Shown piece after piece: positions 34,063-42,337 of a stretch of 64,000 nucleotides of DNA. Below the pieces are notes generated by a model. That model ran no database searches. It saw only the letters and a program-made list of their open reading frames with translations, and was not told where the DNA came from. Location: the NCBI RefSeq assembly GCF_011516645.4, contig NZ_CP088285.1, positions 4,978,501-5,042,500 of the forward strand, written 5' to 3'. The translations under genes were made by a program, and so were the position numbers. The stretch is from Bradyrhizobium septentrionale. GTDB taxonomy: Bacteria > Pseudomonadota > Alphaproteobacteria > Rhizobiales > Xanthobacteraceae. Within the stretch, counting starts at the first letter, position 1, and each line of letters starts with the position of its first letter.

Positions 34063-35691
34063 TCAGCTCTTCTGCGCGTAGAGCAGCGGCACCGCGGAAT
34101 CCACCATCACCTCGATCAGGCTGGTGCCCTGATGCGCGAGGGCGCGTTTGTAGGCGCTCGCGAGCTCGGCCGATTTCGTCACCCGGACTGCGTCGCAGCC
34201 CATGCCTTCGGCGAGCTTGACGAAATCGATGCCGGGCAAATCGAGGCCCGGCACGTTGCGCACCTGCATCACCTGGCTGAATGAGCGCATCGCGCCGTAG
34301 CCGGAATTGTTCAGCACCACGACCGTCAGCGGCAGCTTGCGCTGCGCGGCGGTCCACAGCGCCTGGATCGAATACATCGCCGAGCCGTCGCCGATCAGGC
34401 AGACCGTGCGGCCCGTGCTGCGCCCGAGCGCCATGCCGACCGCGGCCGGCAGGCTGTAGCCGAGGCCGCCGCTCGCCATGGTGTAGAAGCTGTCCTGGCC
34501 GCGCATCGGCATCGCCTTCTGCATCAGCGGGCGGTGCGACGGCACTTCCTCGACCAACGCATCGTGCGGCCCCATTGCGGCCGCGAGCGCGTGCAGCGCG
34601 TATTCGGCGGGAATCGGATCGCCGGCCGCGGGCGCCGGCGGCAGGACGCGTCCCGCGTCTGCGGTGCGCCTCGTCTCGGGCAGCATCTCGAGCAGCGCCG
34701 ACAGCGCCGGCTTCATGGTCGCGACGATGCTATGGCCGGTGGGTGTCATCGCCGCAGCGTCCGGATCGTCGGTGATCTGAAAGATCGTGGTTGCGCCGTC
34801 GAAGATCGTGGCATGGCCCTCGACATGGAAGGTGAACACCGGTGCGCCGACCACGACGACGAGATCGTGATCGCGCAGCGCGTCGGAGAGCTGGCCGGGC
34901 GCGGCATGCAGGAAGCCGGCAAATTGCGGATGCCGCTCGGGGAACGAGCAGCGGGCCGAGAACGGGCTGGCCCAGACCGCGGCCTTGGATTTCTCGGCGA
35001 CCTTCACCATGAGGTCGACAGCTTGCGCGCGATCGACGGCGGGACCGACGACGAAGGCTGGGCGCTTGGCCTCGCCGAGCGCGGTCACCAGCGCTTGCAT
35101 CGCTGACAGTTCAGGGCCGACCTCGCGGCTGACCTGGCGCGCATCGAGCGGCTGCGTCGCATGCGCCCAATCGTCGATCGGCACCGAGACGAAGGTCGGC
35201 CCGCAGGGCGGCTGCATCGCGACATAATAGGCGCGCGCGATCGCCGCCGGCACGTCCTCGGCGCGCGCTGGCTCGACGGCGAATTTCACGTAGGGACGCG
35301 GGAATTCGGACGCGCGCTCGGCATAGAGGAAGGCCTGCAGCGGCATGATCGAACGCGCCTGCTGGCCCGCGGTGATGACCAGCGGGGTCTGGTTGCGATA
35401 GGCGTTGTAGATGTTGCCGAGCGCGTTGCCGACACCGGCCGCCGAATGCAGGTTGACGAAGCCGGCATTGCGCGTCGTCAGCGCATAGCCGTCGGCCATG
35501 CCGACGACCGAGGCCTCCTGCAGGCCGAGCACGTAATCGATGTCATCGGGCCAGTCGCTCAGGAACGGCAATTCGGTCGAGCCGGGATTGCCGAACACCT
35601 TTTTGATACCCCACGCGCGCAGCAGGCCGAAGGTGGCGTCCTTGACGGTGACGGTCTTGCCCTTGCCGGCGGCGGGCTTGCGGGACGACAT
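34063..35691 (-). CDS. mdlC: Benzoylformate decarboxylase-like TPP enzyme
   Basis: A 542-residue thiamine-diphosphate enzyme. The TPP site is GDG at 434-436 with NN at 461-462 (IGDGSAMYSIQALW, VVVLNN). Residues matching Pseudomonas benzoylformate decarboxylase are Ser38 (FGNPGSTELPFL), Glu59, His82 (NLHSAAGVGNA) and His289 (GAPVFTFHVEG). This set favours benzoylformate decarboxylase over acetolactate synthase. The start at 35691 follows AGGGGAGCC. It would turn phenylglyoxylate into benzaldehyde in mandelate breakdown; no other mandelate gene is nearby, so another 2-keto acid is possible. Confidence 0.82.
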   Translation of the reverse strand: MSSRKPAAGKGKTVTVKDATFGLLRAWGIKKVFGNPGSTELPFLSDWPDDIDYVLGLQEASVVGMADGYALTTRNAGFVNLHSAAGVGNALGNIYNAYRNQTPLVITAGQQARSIMPLQAFLYAERASEFPRPYVKFAVEPARAEDVPAAIARAYYVAMQPPCGPTFVSVPIDDWAHATQPLDARQVSREVGPELSAMQALVTALGEAKRPAFVVGPAVDRAQAVDLMVKVAEKSKAAVWASPFSARCSFPERHPQFAGFLHAAPGQLSDALRDHDLVVVVGAPVFTFHVEGHATIFDGATTIFQITDDPDAAAMTPTGHSIVATMKPALSALLEMLPETRRTADAGRVLPPAPAAGDPIPAEYALHALAAAMGPHDALVEEVPSHRPLMQKAMPMRGQDSFYTMASGGLGYSLPAAVGMALGRSTGRTVCLIGDGSAMYSIQALWTAAQRKLPLTVVVLNNSGYGAMRSFSQVMQVRNVPGLDLPGIDFVKLAEGMGCDAVRVTKSAELASAYKRALAHQGTSLIEVMVDSAVPLLYAQKS

Positions 35692-36166
35692 CGGGCGGCT
35701 CCCCTTGCTGTCTTGTTGTGTTCCGTCATTGCGTGCGGCAAACGCGGAACGGCAATCCACCTGTCGATGGATTGCCCGGCGATGTCAAGCCGCTGCGACC
35801 TTAGTTGCCGCGGCAACGGCCGAAAAATTGCCGGCGGCTATTCCACGTCGCCCCGCGCAAAAGCTTTGCCTTTGTCGCTGGAGGTGCGAGCGGAGCGAGC
35901 CTCGAAGGATGCGTGGCCCGAGTGGGGCCGTCGATCCTTCGAGGCTCGCAAGGGCTCGCACCTCAGGATGACGGAATTGGCTTACTCAGCTTGCTCAGTG
36001 TCATCACCCGCGCATGCGGGTGATCCAGTATTCCAGAGACGATCGTGCTTGAGCCGATAGGCCGCGGCGTGCTGGGTCGCCCGGTCGAGCCGGGCGACGA
36101 CAACAGTAGATGAGGACAAAGCCTCACATCCTCTCAGGATGACGGGATAACGTTTCGCTGCGCTAG
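35692..36166. repeat. Repeat-filled intergenic region without genes
   Basis: The 475 bp hold three repeat-like blocks. A half copy of family A (TTCCGTCATTGCGTGCGGC to GATGGATTGCC) is at about 35723-35775. An inverted repeat with arms GAGGTGCGAGC and GCTCGCACCTC, with CTCGAAGGAT / ATCCTTCGAG inside, is at 35881-35974. A degenerate block with CATCACCCGCGCATGCGGGTGAT is at about 36001-36145. No gene was seen. It separates the decarboxylase from the metallo-beta-lactamase-like gene. Confidence 0.7.
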
Positions 36167-37054
36167 TTAATTCGCCTTCTGCAACGCGGCGGTCTGCTTG
36201 TCGAGTTGCTTGTCGAAATCCTGCTCGAGGCCCGCCACATAGCTGGCGTTTTCGCCGGGCTTGACGAACGGATTCGGCGCGCCGTCCTTCATCTGCGCGC
36301 GCTTGGCCTGCATGTCGTAGACCTCCGGATGCGGCCCGAGCAGCACGTCGACCTTCATTCCCTTGACCTTGGCGAAGGTCGAGCGGTAGTCGTCGACGAT
36401 GCCGGCATAGGTCGGGCGGCCGACCAGCCGGTTCAGCGCCACCGTCCCGCTGCAGAAGAACAGCACGTTGCGCTCCTGGTTGCCATCCTTCACCGTCATC
36501 TCCCAGCTGGTGCAGCCGGGCGAATGGCCGGGCGTGGTGTGCGCGGTCAGCGTCACGTCGCCGAGCGTCACCTTGTCGCCTTCCTTGACGGTGCGATCGA
36601 CCTTGACCGGCGGGAAGCCGAGATCGGTGTTCTTCTCGTCGCCCGGATAGTAGCCGCCTTCGAGCAGCGGCTTGTCGCGCTCGCCGGCAATCAGCTGCGC
36701 GCCGGTCTCCTGCTTGATCTCGGCAAAGCCGCCGGTGTGATCGAGATGCGCGTGGGTGTTGAGGATGACCTTGATGTCGGCGACCTTGAATCCGAGCTTG
36801 GCGATGTTGTCCTTGATCATTCCGGTCGACTGCTGCATCGCCGTATCCATCAGGATCAGCCCTTGCGACGTTTTGATGATATAGACCGCGATGCCGTCGG
36901 TGCCGACATAATAGATATTGCCGATCAGCTGGAACGGGTCGAACGGCGCGGTCCACTTCTTCATGACTGTCGCCATGAAATCCTTAAGCGTCTGTGCCTG
37001 CGCACCGGTTGCGATCAGCGTAAGCGCACACAGCGCGGCTGCGATCGTCCTCAT
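36167..37054 (-). CDS. Subclass B3 metallo-beta-lactamase, BJP-1-like
   Basis: A 295-residue exported protein. The signal peptide is MRTIAAALCALTLIATGAQA. Zinc ligands of subclass B3 are in place: His101, His103, Asp105, His106 (NTHAHLDHTGG), His177 (TTPGHSPGCTSW) and His242 (LLGPHPEVYDM). The mature N-terminus (QTLKDFMATVMKKWTAPF) and the remainder read very like BJP-1, the chromosomal enzyme of Bradyrhizobium. The start at 37054 is preceded by GGGAGG. It should be a periplasmic beta-lactamase or a relative of it; natural substrate unknown. It stands alone between repeats and a tautomerase operon. Confidence 0.9.
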   Translation of the reverse strand: MRTIAAALCALTLIATGAQAQTLKDFMATVMKKWTAPFDPFQLIGNIYYVGTDGIAVYIIKTSQGLILMDTAMQQSTGMIKDNIAKLGFKVADIKVILNTHAHLDHTGGFAEIKQETGAQLIAGERDKPLLEGGYYPGDEKNTDLGFPPVKVDRTVKEGDKVTLGDVTLTAHTTPGHSPGCTSWEMTVKDGNQERNVLFFCSGTVALNRLVGRPTYAGIVDDYRSTFAKVKGMKVDVLLGPHPEVYDMQAKRAQMKDGAPNPFVKPGENASYVAGLEQDFDKQLDKQTAALQKAN

Positions 37055-37194
37055 GATTGCCTCCCTGTTTGTTGTTGTTCGTGCGGGCGGCACTATGCGT
37101 GCTGGCAATGCCGATCGCAAGCGGCGGACGGCCAGCATTTTGCCGAGCCGCCATGCAGGCGGCGAACCGTCCGCCGCGTCCCTGTTCCCCGGGG

Positions 37195-37578
37195 TCAGCT
37201 TGCGTATTGGGCGATGCCGTTGCCGAACGACCAGTTTTCCTTGGCGACCTCGACCAGGCTGACGAAGATATCGTCCGGGCGGCCCTGCAACTGGCTCTGG
37301 AAATCGTCCACGATCCGCTTGTAGAACGCCTTCTTCATCTCGACCGTACGCCCGGCATTCAGCGTGATCTGGATGAAGATCAGATCGTCGCTGTAGCTGT
37401 TGCCGAGATAGCTTTCGGCGTAGTTCAGGTCGCCGCGGTCATGCTCGGTGATGATCTGAAATTTGTCATTCTGCGGCACGTTGATCACGTCGAGCATCGC
37501 TCTGTAGACGATCTCGCCCAGGGTCTTGCGATAGTCGGCGGACTTGCCGCGCTTCAGGTCGATGCGAACGAATGGCAT
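37195..37578 (-). CDS. Tautomerase family protein
   Basis: A 127-residue protein starting MPFVRIDLKRG, in which Pro after the removed Met would be the catalytic base as in 4-oxalocrotonate tautomerases. The rest (ITEHDRGDLNYAESYLGNSY and SLVEVAKENWSFGNG) fits the larger tautomerase_2/YrdN-like subgroup. It is downstream of the HxlR regulator on the same strand, so the regulator or its operator may control it. Confidence 0.9.
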   Translation of the reverse strand: MPFVRIDLKRGKSADYRKTLGEIVYRAMLDVINVPQNDKFQIITEHDRGDLNYAESYLGNSYSDDLIFIQITLNAGRTVEMKKAFYKRIVDDFQSQLQGRPDDIFVSLVEVAKENWSFGNGIAQYAS

Positions 37579-37692
37579 GGTGGTCTCCCGTTAGTTATGC
37601 GGGGCTCGGCCGGATCGGCCCCGTGTGATCGAGACGCTGCGACGGTGCGAAGGCTTTCGCGTCGTCCGCTTGCGCCGGCGGCGTCGGGGAAT

Positions 37693-38199
37693 TCAGCGGG
37701 TCGCCTTGAAGGCCTCCCAGCGCGCGTCGCGCTCTCTTTGATATTTTGGCATTCGCTCGGCGGCCATGTCGGCCCAATGCAGCGGCTCGCCACAGGCCTG
37801 GCAGACCGGACCGAGCCCGGCCGGCTTGCCGCAGGTGAGGTGGGTGTAGTTCATGGAAAGACCGTCCCTGGGCGACTTGCACCAGGTCTCGCCCCAGGCG
37901 CGCAGCGCGAACATCACGGGGAAGAACGCCGCGCCCTTCTCCGTCAAATGATACTCGTGGCGCAGCGGATGCTTGTTGTAGACGCGCCGTGCCACCAGCC
38001 CGTCCGCTTCCAGCTTCTTCAGCCGTGCCGCGATCATCTGGGGCGTCGCGCCGGTATAGGCCTGGATCTCCTCGAAGCGGTGGTTGCGCGCGAACAGCTC
38101 GCGCAGCACCAGCACGGTCCAGCGGTCGCCCACGACAGTCTCGGCGCGTGCCACCGGACAGAGCGTTCGATCAGCAGGGTTGCCCTTTGGCTTTGCCAT
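37693..38199 (-). CDS. HxlR-type winged-helix regulator with cysteine tail
   Basis: A 168-residue regulator. The HxlR domain includes TLCPVARAETVVGDRWTVLV, FEEIQAYTGATPQMIAARL and the wing residues RRVYNKHPLRHEYHLTEKG. After residue 115 there is an unusual tail with Cys123, Cys133 and Cys136 in LTCGKPAG...VCQACGEPL, which resembles a zinc knuckle with one ligand missing. A perfect palindrome is 24 bp upstream of the start. The divergent VOC gene and the downstream tautomerase are likely targets. Confidence 0.92.
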   Translation of the reverse strand: MAKPKGNPADRTLCPVARAETVVGDRWTVLVLRELFARNHRFEEIQAYTGATPQMIAARLKKLEADGLVARRVYNKHPLRHEYHLTEKGAAFFPVMFALRAWGETWCKSPRDGLSMNYTHLTCGKPAGLGPVCQACGEPLHWADMAAERMPKYQRERDARWEAFKATR

Positions 38200-38222
38200 C
38201 ACGTTTTCTTCATCAGTAAGTC

Positions 38223-38239
38223 ACTATGATATTCATAGT
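38223..38239. promoter_or_regulatory. Palindromic operator for the HxlR regulator
   Basis: ACTATGA-TAT-TCATAGT is a perfect inverted repeat with 7-bp arms in the 110-bp region between the HxlR and VOC genes. Its AT-rich core would also overlap a promoter. Confidence 0.75.
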
Positions 38240-38309
38240 AATATGTTAGCGTGAACGCGGGTGCAACGGGTATCTTCCGACCGGTCTCTCACATTTCAAG
38301 GAGCGAGCC

Positions 38310-38915
38310 ATGAGTGCCGAAAGCAAGGGTTCGAAACCGGGTGTCGACATGAAGCTCGAAGTCGTCGTGATCCCGGTGTCCGATGTCGATCGCGCCAAGC
38401 GCTTCTATGAAAATCTGGGCTGGCGGCTCGACGCCGATTTCGTCAGGGCGGACGGCTCCCGTGCCCTCCAATTGACGCCGCCGGGCTCGCCGACCTCTGT
38501 TCATCTCGACAAGGGATCCGCGCTGCCGCGCTTCCTGATCGTGAACGACATCGAGGCGGCGCGCGCCGAGCTGATCGCGCGTGGCGTCGATGTCAGCGAA
38601 GTGTTCCACCGCGGATCGCAAGGCCGCATCAAGGGACCGGACCCGGAGCGCCCGAGCTACGGCTCGCTCGCCACGTTCAGCGATCCCGACGGCAATGTCT
38701 GGCTGCTGCAGCAGGTTACGCAGCGCCTGCCCGGCCGCGTCGATACCGGCAGCACGACTTTCTCGTCATCGTCGGATCTTGCCGCTGCGCTCCGCCGCGC
38801 GGCAGCCGCGCATGGCGAGCACGAGAAACGCACCGGCGGGCACGATGCGAACTGGCCGGATTGGTACGCCGACTACATCGTGCGCGAGCAGGCCGGCCAG
38901 CCGTTGCCGGAGTGA
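38310..38915 (+). CDS. VOC family (glyoxalase-like) protein
   Basis: A 201-residue protein with a vicinal-oxygen-chelate domain at residues 12-135: KLEVVVIPVSDVDRAKRFYE, then FSDPDGNVWLLQQVTQRL, and His68 in SPTSVHLDKGS. The remaining 65 residues (AAALRRAAAAHGEHEKRTGG to the end, NWPDWYADYIVREQAG) are a helical tail often found in Bradyrhizobium VOC proteins. The ATG follows AAGGAGCGAGCC. It is divergent from the HxlR gene with a shared operator, so it likely answers the same inducer. The reaction is unknown. Confidence 0.92.
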   Translation: MSAESKGSKPGVDMKLEVVVIPVSDVDRAKRFYENLGWRLDADFVRADGSRALQLTPPGSPTSVHLDKGSALPRFLIVNDIEAARAELIARGVDVSEVFHRGSQGRIKGPDPERPSYGSLATFSDPDGNVWLLQQVTQRLPGRVDTGSTTFSSSSDLAAALRRAAAAHGEHEKRTGGHDANWPDWYADYIVREQAGQPLPE

Positions 38916-38974
38916 GCGAGCAAACAGGAGTATCATCTCCATCGCGGTAAACCACGCGGCCGCGCATCGCGGCC

Positions 38975-39865
38975 TTACCCATGCCCGGTGTCGAACACCG
39001 GCGCGTAGCCGTTGCCGTCTCGATGGATATGGGCGCGGCGCGCACCGCGGAAGTGGGCCGGTATGACAAGCCGGCCGCTGTCCGCGGCCTCTGCCAGGAT
39101 TTTCGCGCGCGTCTCGCCCGCCAGCTGCGGGTCGGCACAGGATGACGTCGAAAGATCGGGCTGAAAGACCTGCACTGGATTGTGCACGGCATCTCCGCAA
39201 AAGATCGCGCGATGTTGCGGGTACTCCACGAGCAGGCCCATCTGCCCGCTGGTGTGGCCCGGCAGCGGCACGAGCCGCAGACCGGGACCGAGCTCATGGC
39301 CGTCGTCGACCAGATCGACACGGCCCGCCTCGACGATCGGAATGACGCTCTGCTCCAGGGCGCGGGCGTGGATCGGCGCGGCCCGGCCGGTATCGTGTTT
39401 CGTCATCCAGTCGGCGAGCTCGCGGCGGCCGAACAGATAGCGCGCGTTGGGAAAGGTCGGCTGCCAGCGGCCATTGTCCTGGCGCGTATTCCAGCCGACG
39501 TGATCGACATGCAGATGGGTGCAGAACGCCAGATCGATGTCGGCCGGATCGACGCCGCTCGTGCGCAACCGATCGAGGAAGCCGCTGCCGTTCCGCCGGT
39601 GCCAGGCCGGGATCTCAGGGATGTCCTTGTGTTCGCCGATGCAGGAGTCGATCAGCAGGGTGCGTCCGCCCGTTCGCACCACAAAGCTCTGGATCGCATG
39701 TTTTGCCTGGTCCCGCGCGAGATCGATGAACACCGGTTCCAGGACATCGCGGTGCGCTTCGATAAGGCCGCGATCGTATCCAGGCAGGAACTCGGAGAGC
39801 GGAAGCGCAAAATCATCGTCATCGACAATGACGTCGACTGTCGCGTCGCCGATTGCAAATCGCAT
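38975..39865 (-). CDS. MBL-fold metallo-hydrolase
   Basis: A 296-residue cytoplasmic metallo-beta-lactamase-fold enzyme with THLHVDHVGWNTRQDNG, LVPLPGHTSGQMGLL and IFCGDAVHNPVQ as metal-binding parts, and PAHFRGARRAHI at the end. The subgroup looks like N-acyl homoserine lactonase or phosphodiesterase-like relatives. The start is preceded by GGGAAGGAGC. It stands alone, convergent with the VOC gene. The function is not clear. Confidence 0.9.
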   Translation of the reverse strand: MRFAIGDATVDVIVDDDDFALPLSEFLPGYDRGLIEAHRDVLEPVFIDLARDQAKHAIQSFVVRTGGRTLLIDSCIGEHKDIPEIPAWHRRNGSGFLDRLRTSGVDPADIDLAFCTHLHVDHVGWNTRQDNGRWQPTFPNARYLFGRRELADWMTKHDTGRAAPIHARALEQSVIPIVEAGRVDLVDDGHELGPGLRLVPLPGHTSGQMGLLVEYPQHRAIFCGDAVHNPVQVFQPDLSTSSCADPQLAGETRAKILAEAADSGRLVIPAHFRGARRAHIHRDGNGYAPVFDTGHG

Positions 39866-40005
39866 GACAGCTCCTTCCCGGAGAACCGTGCCATCTCGCC
39901 GCGGACGCGTCGCTGTCGTTCAGTTGCTTTGCCGCGCCGCCGGGTCGAAGCTCACTATGCGGGTTGCCGCGATCGATCGCAAGTTGCGTGGCTCGCGGAC
40001 GGTGA

Positions 40006-41058
40006 TCAGACCATGCCGCGCAGCAGGTCGATCAGGCGGCCGCACTCGTCGTCCGTTCCGACCGTGATGCGCAAAAAGTCCTCGATCCGCGGCTTCTGGA
40101 AATGCCGAACCAGGACGCCGCGCTTGCGGAGCTTTGCGGCGAGATCCGCGCCGCGGTGGCCGGGGTGGCGGGCGAACACGAAATTCGCCAGCGATGGCAG
40201 CACCTCGAAGCCAAGCTCGGCGAGGCCGCGGACCAGCGCCTCGCGGCTCCGGATGATGCGTTGCCGTGTCTCCTCGAACCAGGCCTCGTCCTCGATCGAG
40301 GCGACCGCGCCCGCGATCGCAAAGCAATCCAGCGGATAGGAGTTGAAGCTGTCCTTTACCCGTTCCAGCGCCTCGATCAGCGGGCGCTGGCCGATGGCGA
40401 AGCCGACCCGCAGGCCCGCCAGCGCGCGCGACTTCGAGAGCGTCTGCACCACCAGCAGATTGTCGTGGCGCGCGACCAGCGGCACGGCGCTCTCGGCGCC
40501 GAAGTCGACATAGGCCTCGTCGACCACCACCAGCCGGTCGGGATGCTCGGTGAGCAGCGCCTCGATTGCCGCACGTGGCAGCGCGATGCCGGTCGGCGCG
40601 TTCGGATTGCACAGCAGGATGGCGCTGCCGGGCCGCCGGTAGTCGGCGAGGTTCACCCGCATCGCGGCATCGAGCGGCACCACCTCGTAGCTGACGCCAT
40701 AGAGGCGGCAGTAGACCGGGTAGAAGCTGTAGGTGATGTCGGGGAACAGCAGCGGCGCGTCGTGCTTCAGCAGCGCCGGAAAGGCGTGGGCCAGCACCTC
40801 GTCCGAGCCGTTGCCGACAAACACTTCGTCTGGCGTGACGCCATTGCGCTTCGCTATCGCCTCGCGCAGGGCGGTTGCACGGGGATCAGGGTAGAGCCGC
40901 AGGCGATCCGTGGTCGCGGTGATCGCAGCCAGCGCGCGCGGCGACGGCGGGTAGGGATTCTCGTTGGTATTGAGCTTGATCAGGCCATCGATCTTCGGCT
41001 GCTCGCCGGGCACGTATGGCGACAGATTGTGGACGACCGAACTCCAGAAGCGACTCAT
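40006..41058 (-). CDS. hisC: Histidinol-phosphate aminotransferase
   Basis: A 350-residue fold-type I PLP enzyme. The N-terminal [15 protein letters not shown], the PLP lysine in [20 protein letters not shown], and NPNAPTG in [16 protein letters not shown] are typical of HisC. It makes histidinol phosphate from imidazole acetol phosphate and glutamate in histidine synthesis; such enzymes can also act on aromatic or other substrates. The start MSRFW (41058) is chosen over MDHGI as in other HisC proteins. No other his genes are near, so it could be a second paralogue. Confidence 0.9.
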   Translation of the reverse strand: MSRFWSSVVHNLSPYVPGEQPKIDGLIKLNTNENPYPPSPRALAAITATTDRLRLYPDPRATALREAIAKRNGVTPDEVFVGNGSDEVLAHAFPALLKHDAPLLFPDITYSFYPVYCRLYGVSYEVVPLDAAMRVNLADYRRPGSAILLCNPNAPTGIALPRAAIEALLTEHPDRLVVVDEAYVDFGAESAVPLVARHDNLLVVQTLSKSRALAGLRVGFAIGQRPLIEALERVKDSFNSYPLDCFAIAGAVASIEDEAWFEETRQRIIRSREALVRGLAELGFEVLPSLANFVFARHPGHRGADLAAKLRKRGVLVRHFQKPRIEDFLRITVGTDDECGRLIDLLRGMV

Positions 41059-41095
41059 GATCCCGTGATCCATGGCTGAATGCGATCACAGTAAA

Positions 41096-41140
41096 GCATG
41101 ATCCGGAAAAGTGCGAAGCGGTTTTCCGAAAAGATCATGC
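41096..41140. repeat. Intergenic palindrome, family C (copy 2)
   Basis: GCATGATCCGGAAAAGTGCG pairs with GGTTTTCCGAAAAGATCATGC. It resembles the copy at 30769-30816 in reverse orientation and lies upstream of hisC. Confidence 0.8.
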
Positions 41141-41264
41141 TCAAACAAAGTACCAAAGCGCGATGACGATTGAACCCAATCGCATCGCGCCTTGGGCGAT
41201 GCGAGACGCCGGCGAAAGACGGCCCTTCACTTCTCGTGGTCTTGATATGCGTCCGGCTCAGGCT

Positions 41265-42113
41265 CTACCAGGTCGCCGTGCCCTTCATGGTCGGCTGGCC
41301 CTCGGCATTGGCGGTCCACAGCTCCATGCCGCCGTCCTTGTCGTTGGCGTTGATCGAGAACTCGCTGCCCTCGAACAGCGGCTGCACGCCGCGATAGGAC
41401 AGCTTCCTCGGCGGCTTGCCGCCGCGCAGTTTCGCGGCGAGCTCGACGATGAAGGAAGCCTGCAGCGGGCCGTGGAAGATCAGGCCCGGATAGCCCTCGA
41501 CCTTGGTGACGTAGTCGCGGTCGTAGTGGATACGGTGGCCGTTGAAGGTCAGCGCCGAATAACGAAACAGCAGCACCGGGTCGGAGACGTGGCTCTCGCG
41601 ATGCTGCGCGACCGGAGGCGGCGGCGCCTTGGCGGGCGCTGCGGCCTGCGTCGTCATCTCGCGATAGACGATGTCCTGCCGCTCGCGGACCGCAAGCCCG
41701 CGCGAGGTCGTCACCTCGTGGTTGACCGAGACGAAGCACAGCGTGCCGGTCGAGCCCGATTTCACCGTGACGTCCGCAATGCGCGAGGTCCGCCTGGCGT
41801 CGTCGCCGATGCACAAGCTATCGAAGAATTCGAGTTCGCCGCCGGCCCACATCCGGCGCGGCAGCGGCACCGGCGGCAGGAAGCCGCCGCGGGTCGGGTG
41901 ACCGTCCTGGCTCAATTGCGACATCGGAAACACCGGCTGCGCCAGGCACCAATGCGTGGTCCACGGCGCGGCATCGCCGGCCTTCGGCTCGCCAATCTCC
42001 TGGAACAGCGTCGCGCGTAGCCCCATCACGAGATATTTGGTGACGACGTCGGAGGCCTCCTGGGAGCGGCCGATCCACTGGCGGAGATGATCGAGGTCGA
42101 GTTTGTCGGTCAT
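41265..42113 (-). CDS. FAS1-like dehydratase / mesaconyl-C4-CoA hydratase family protein
   Basis: A 282-residue double-hotdog protein. The C-terminal half has the hydratase motif HRIHYDRDYVTKVEGYPG followed by LIFHGPLQ, in which Asp and His act as catalytic pair. The N-terminal half (WCLAQPVFPMSQLSQDGHP, then GGFLPPVPLPRRMWAGGELE) is the FAS1-like domain. Such proteins hydrate branched or dicarboxylic enoyl-CoAs. It belongs to a module with a CoA transferase and an acyl-CoA dehydrogenase, separated from the former by a repeat. Substrate unknown. Confidence 0.87.
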   Translation of the reverse strand: MTDKLDLDHLRQWIGRSQEASDVVTKYLVMGLRATLFQEIGEPKAGDAAPWTTHWCLAQPVFPMSQLSQDGHPTRGGFLPPVPLPRRMWAGGELEFFDSLCIGDDARRTSRIADVTVKSGSTGTLCFVSVNHEVTTSRGLAVRERQDIVYREMTTQAAAPAKAPPPPVAQHRESHVSDPVLLFRYSALTFNGHRIHYDRDYVTKVEGYPGLIFHGPLQASFIVELAAKLRGGKPPRKLSYRGVQPLFEGSEFSINANDKDGGMELWTANAEGQPTMKGTATW

Positions 42114-42180
42114 GAGATGTTGCCCGCGGTGAGAGAAATCTGAGCGTGATGGCGTCGGTGTGACGGCAAACTCGGTGCAC

Positions 42181-42293
42181 CTCTCCCGCTTGCGGGGGAG
42201 GTCGGCGCGCAGCGCCGGGTGGGGGCTCTCTCCACGGTGGGATTCGTGGAGAGAGCCCCCACCCCAACCCTCCCCCGCAAGCGGGAGAGGGGG
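42181..42293. repeat. Intergenic palindromic repeat, family D (copy 3)
   Basis: CTCTCCCGCTTGCGGGGGAG pairs with CTCCCCCGCAAGCGGGAGAG (to one base), and GGGGGCTCTCTCCACGG pairs with GGAGAGAGCCCCC inside. It lies inside a probable operon, between the CoA-transferase and dehydratase genes. Confidence 0.85.
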
Positions 42294-42337
42294 CGCAGCT
42301 CGTTCTTGATTGCGATCGCGCCTGATCTCATTGCAGC

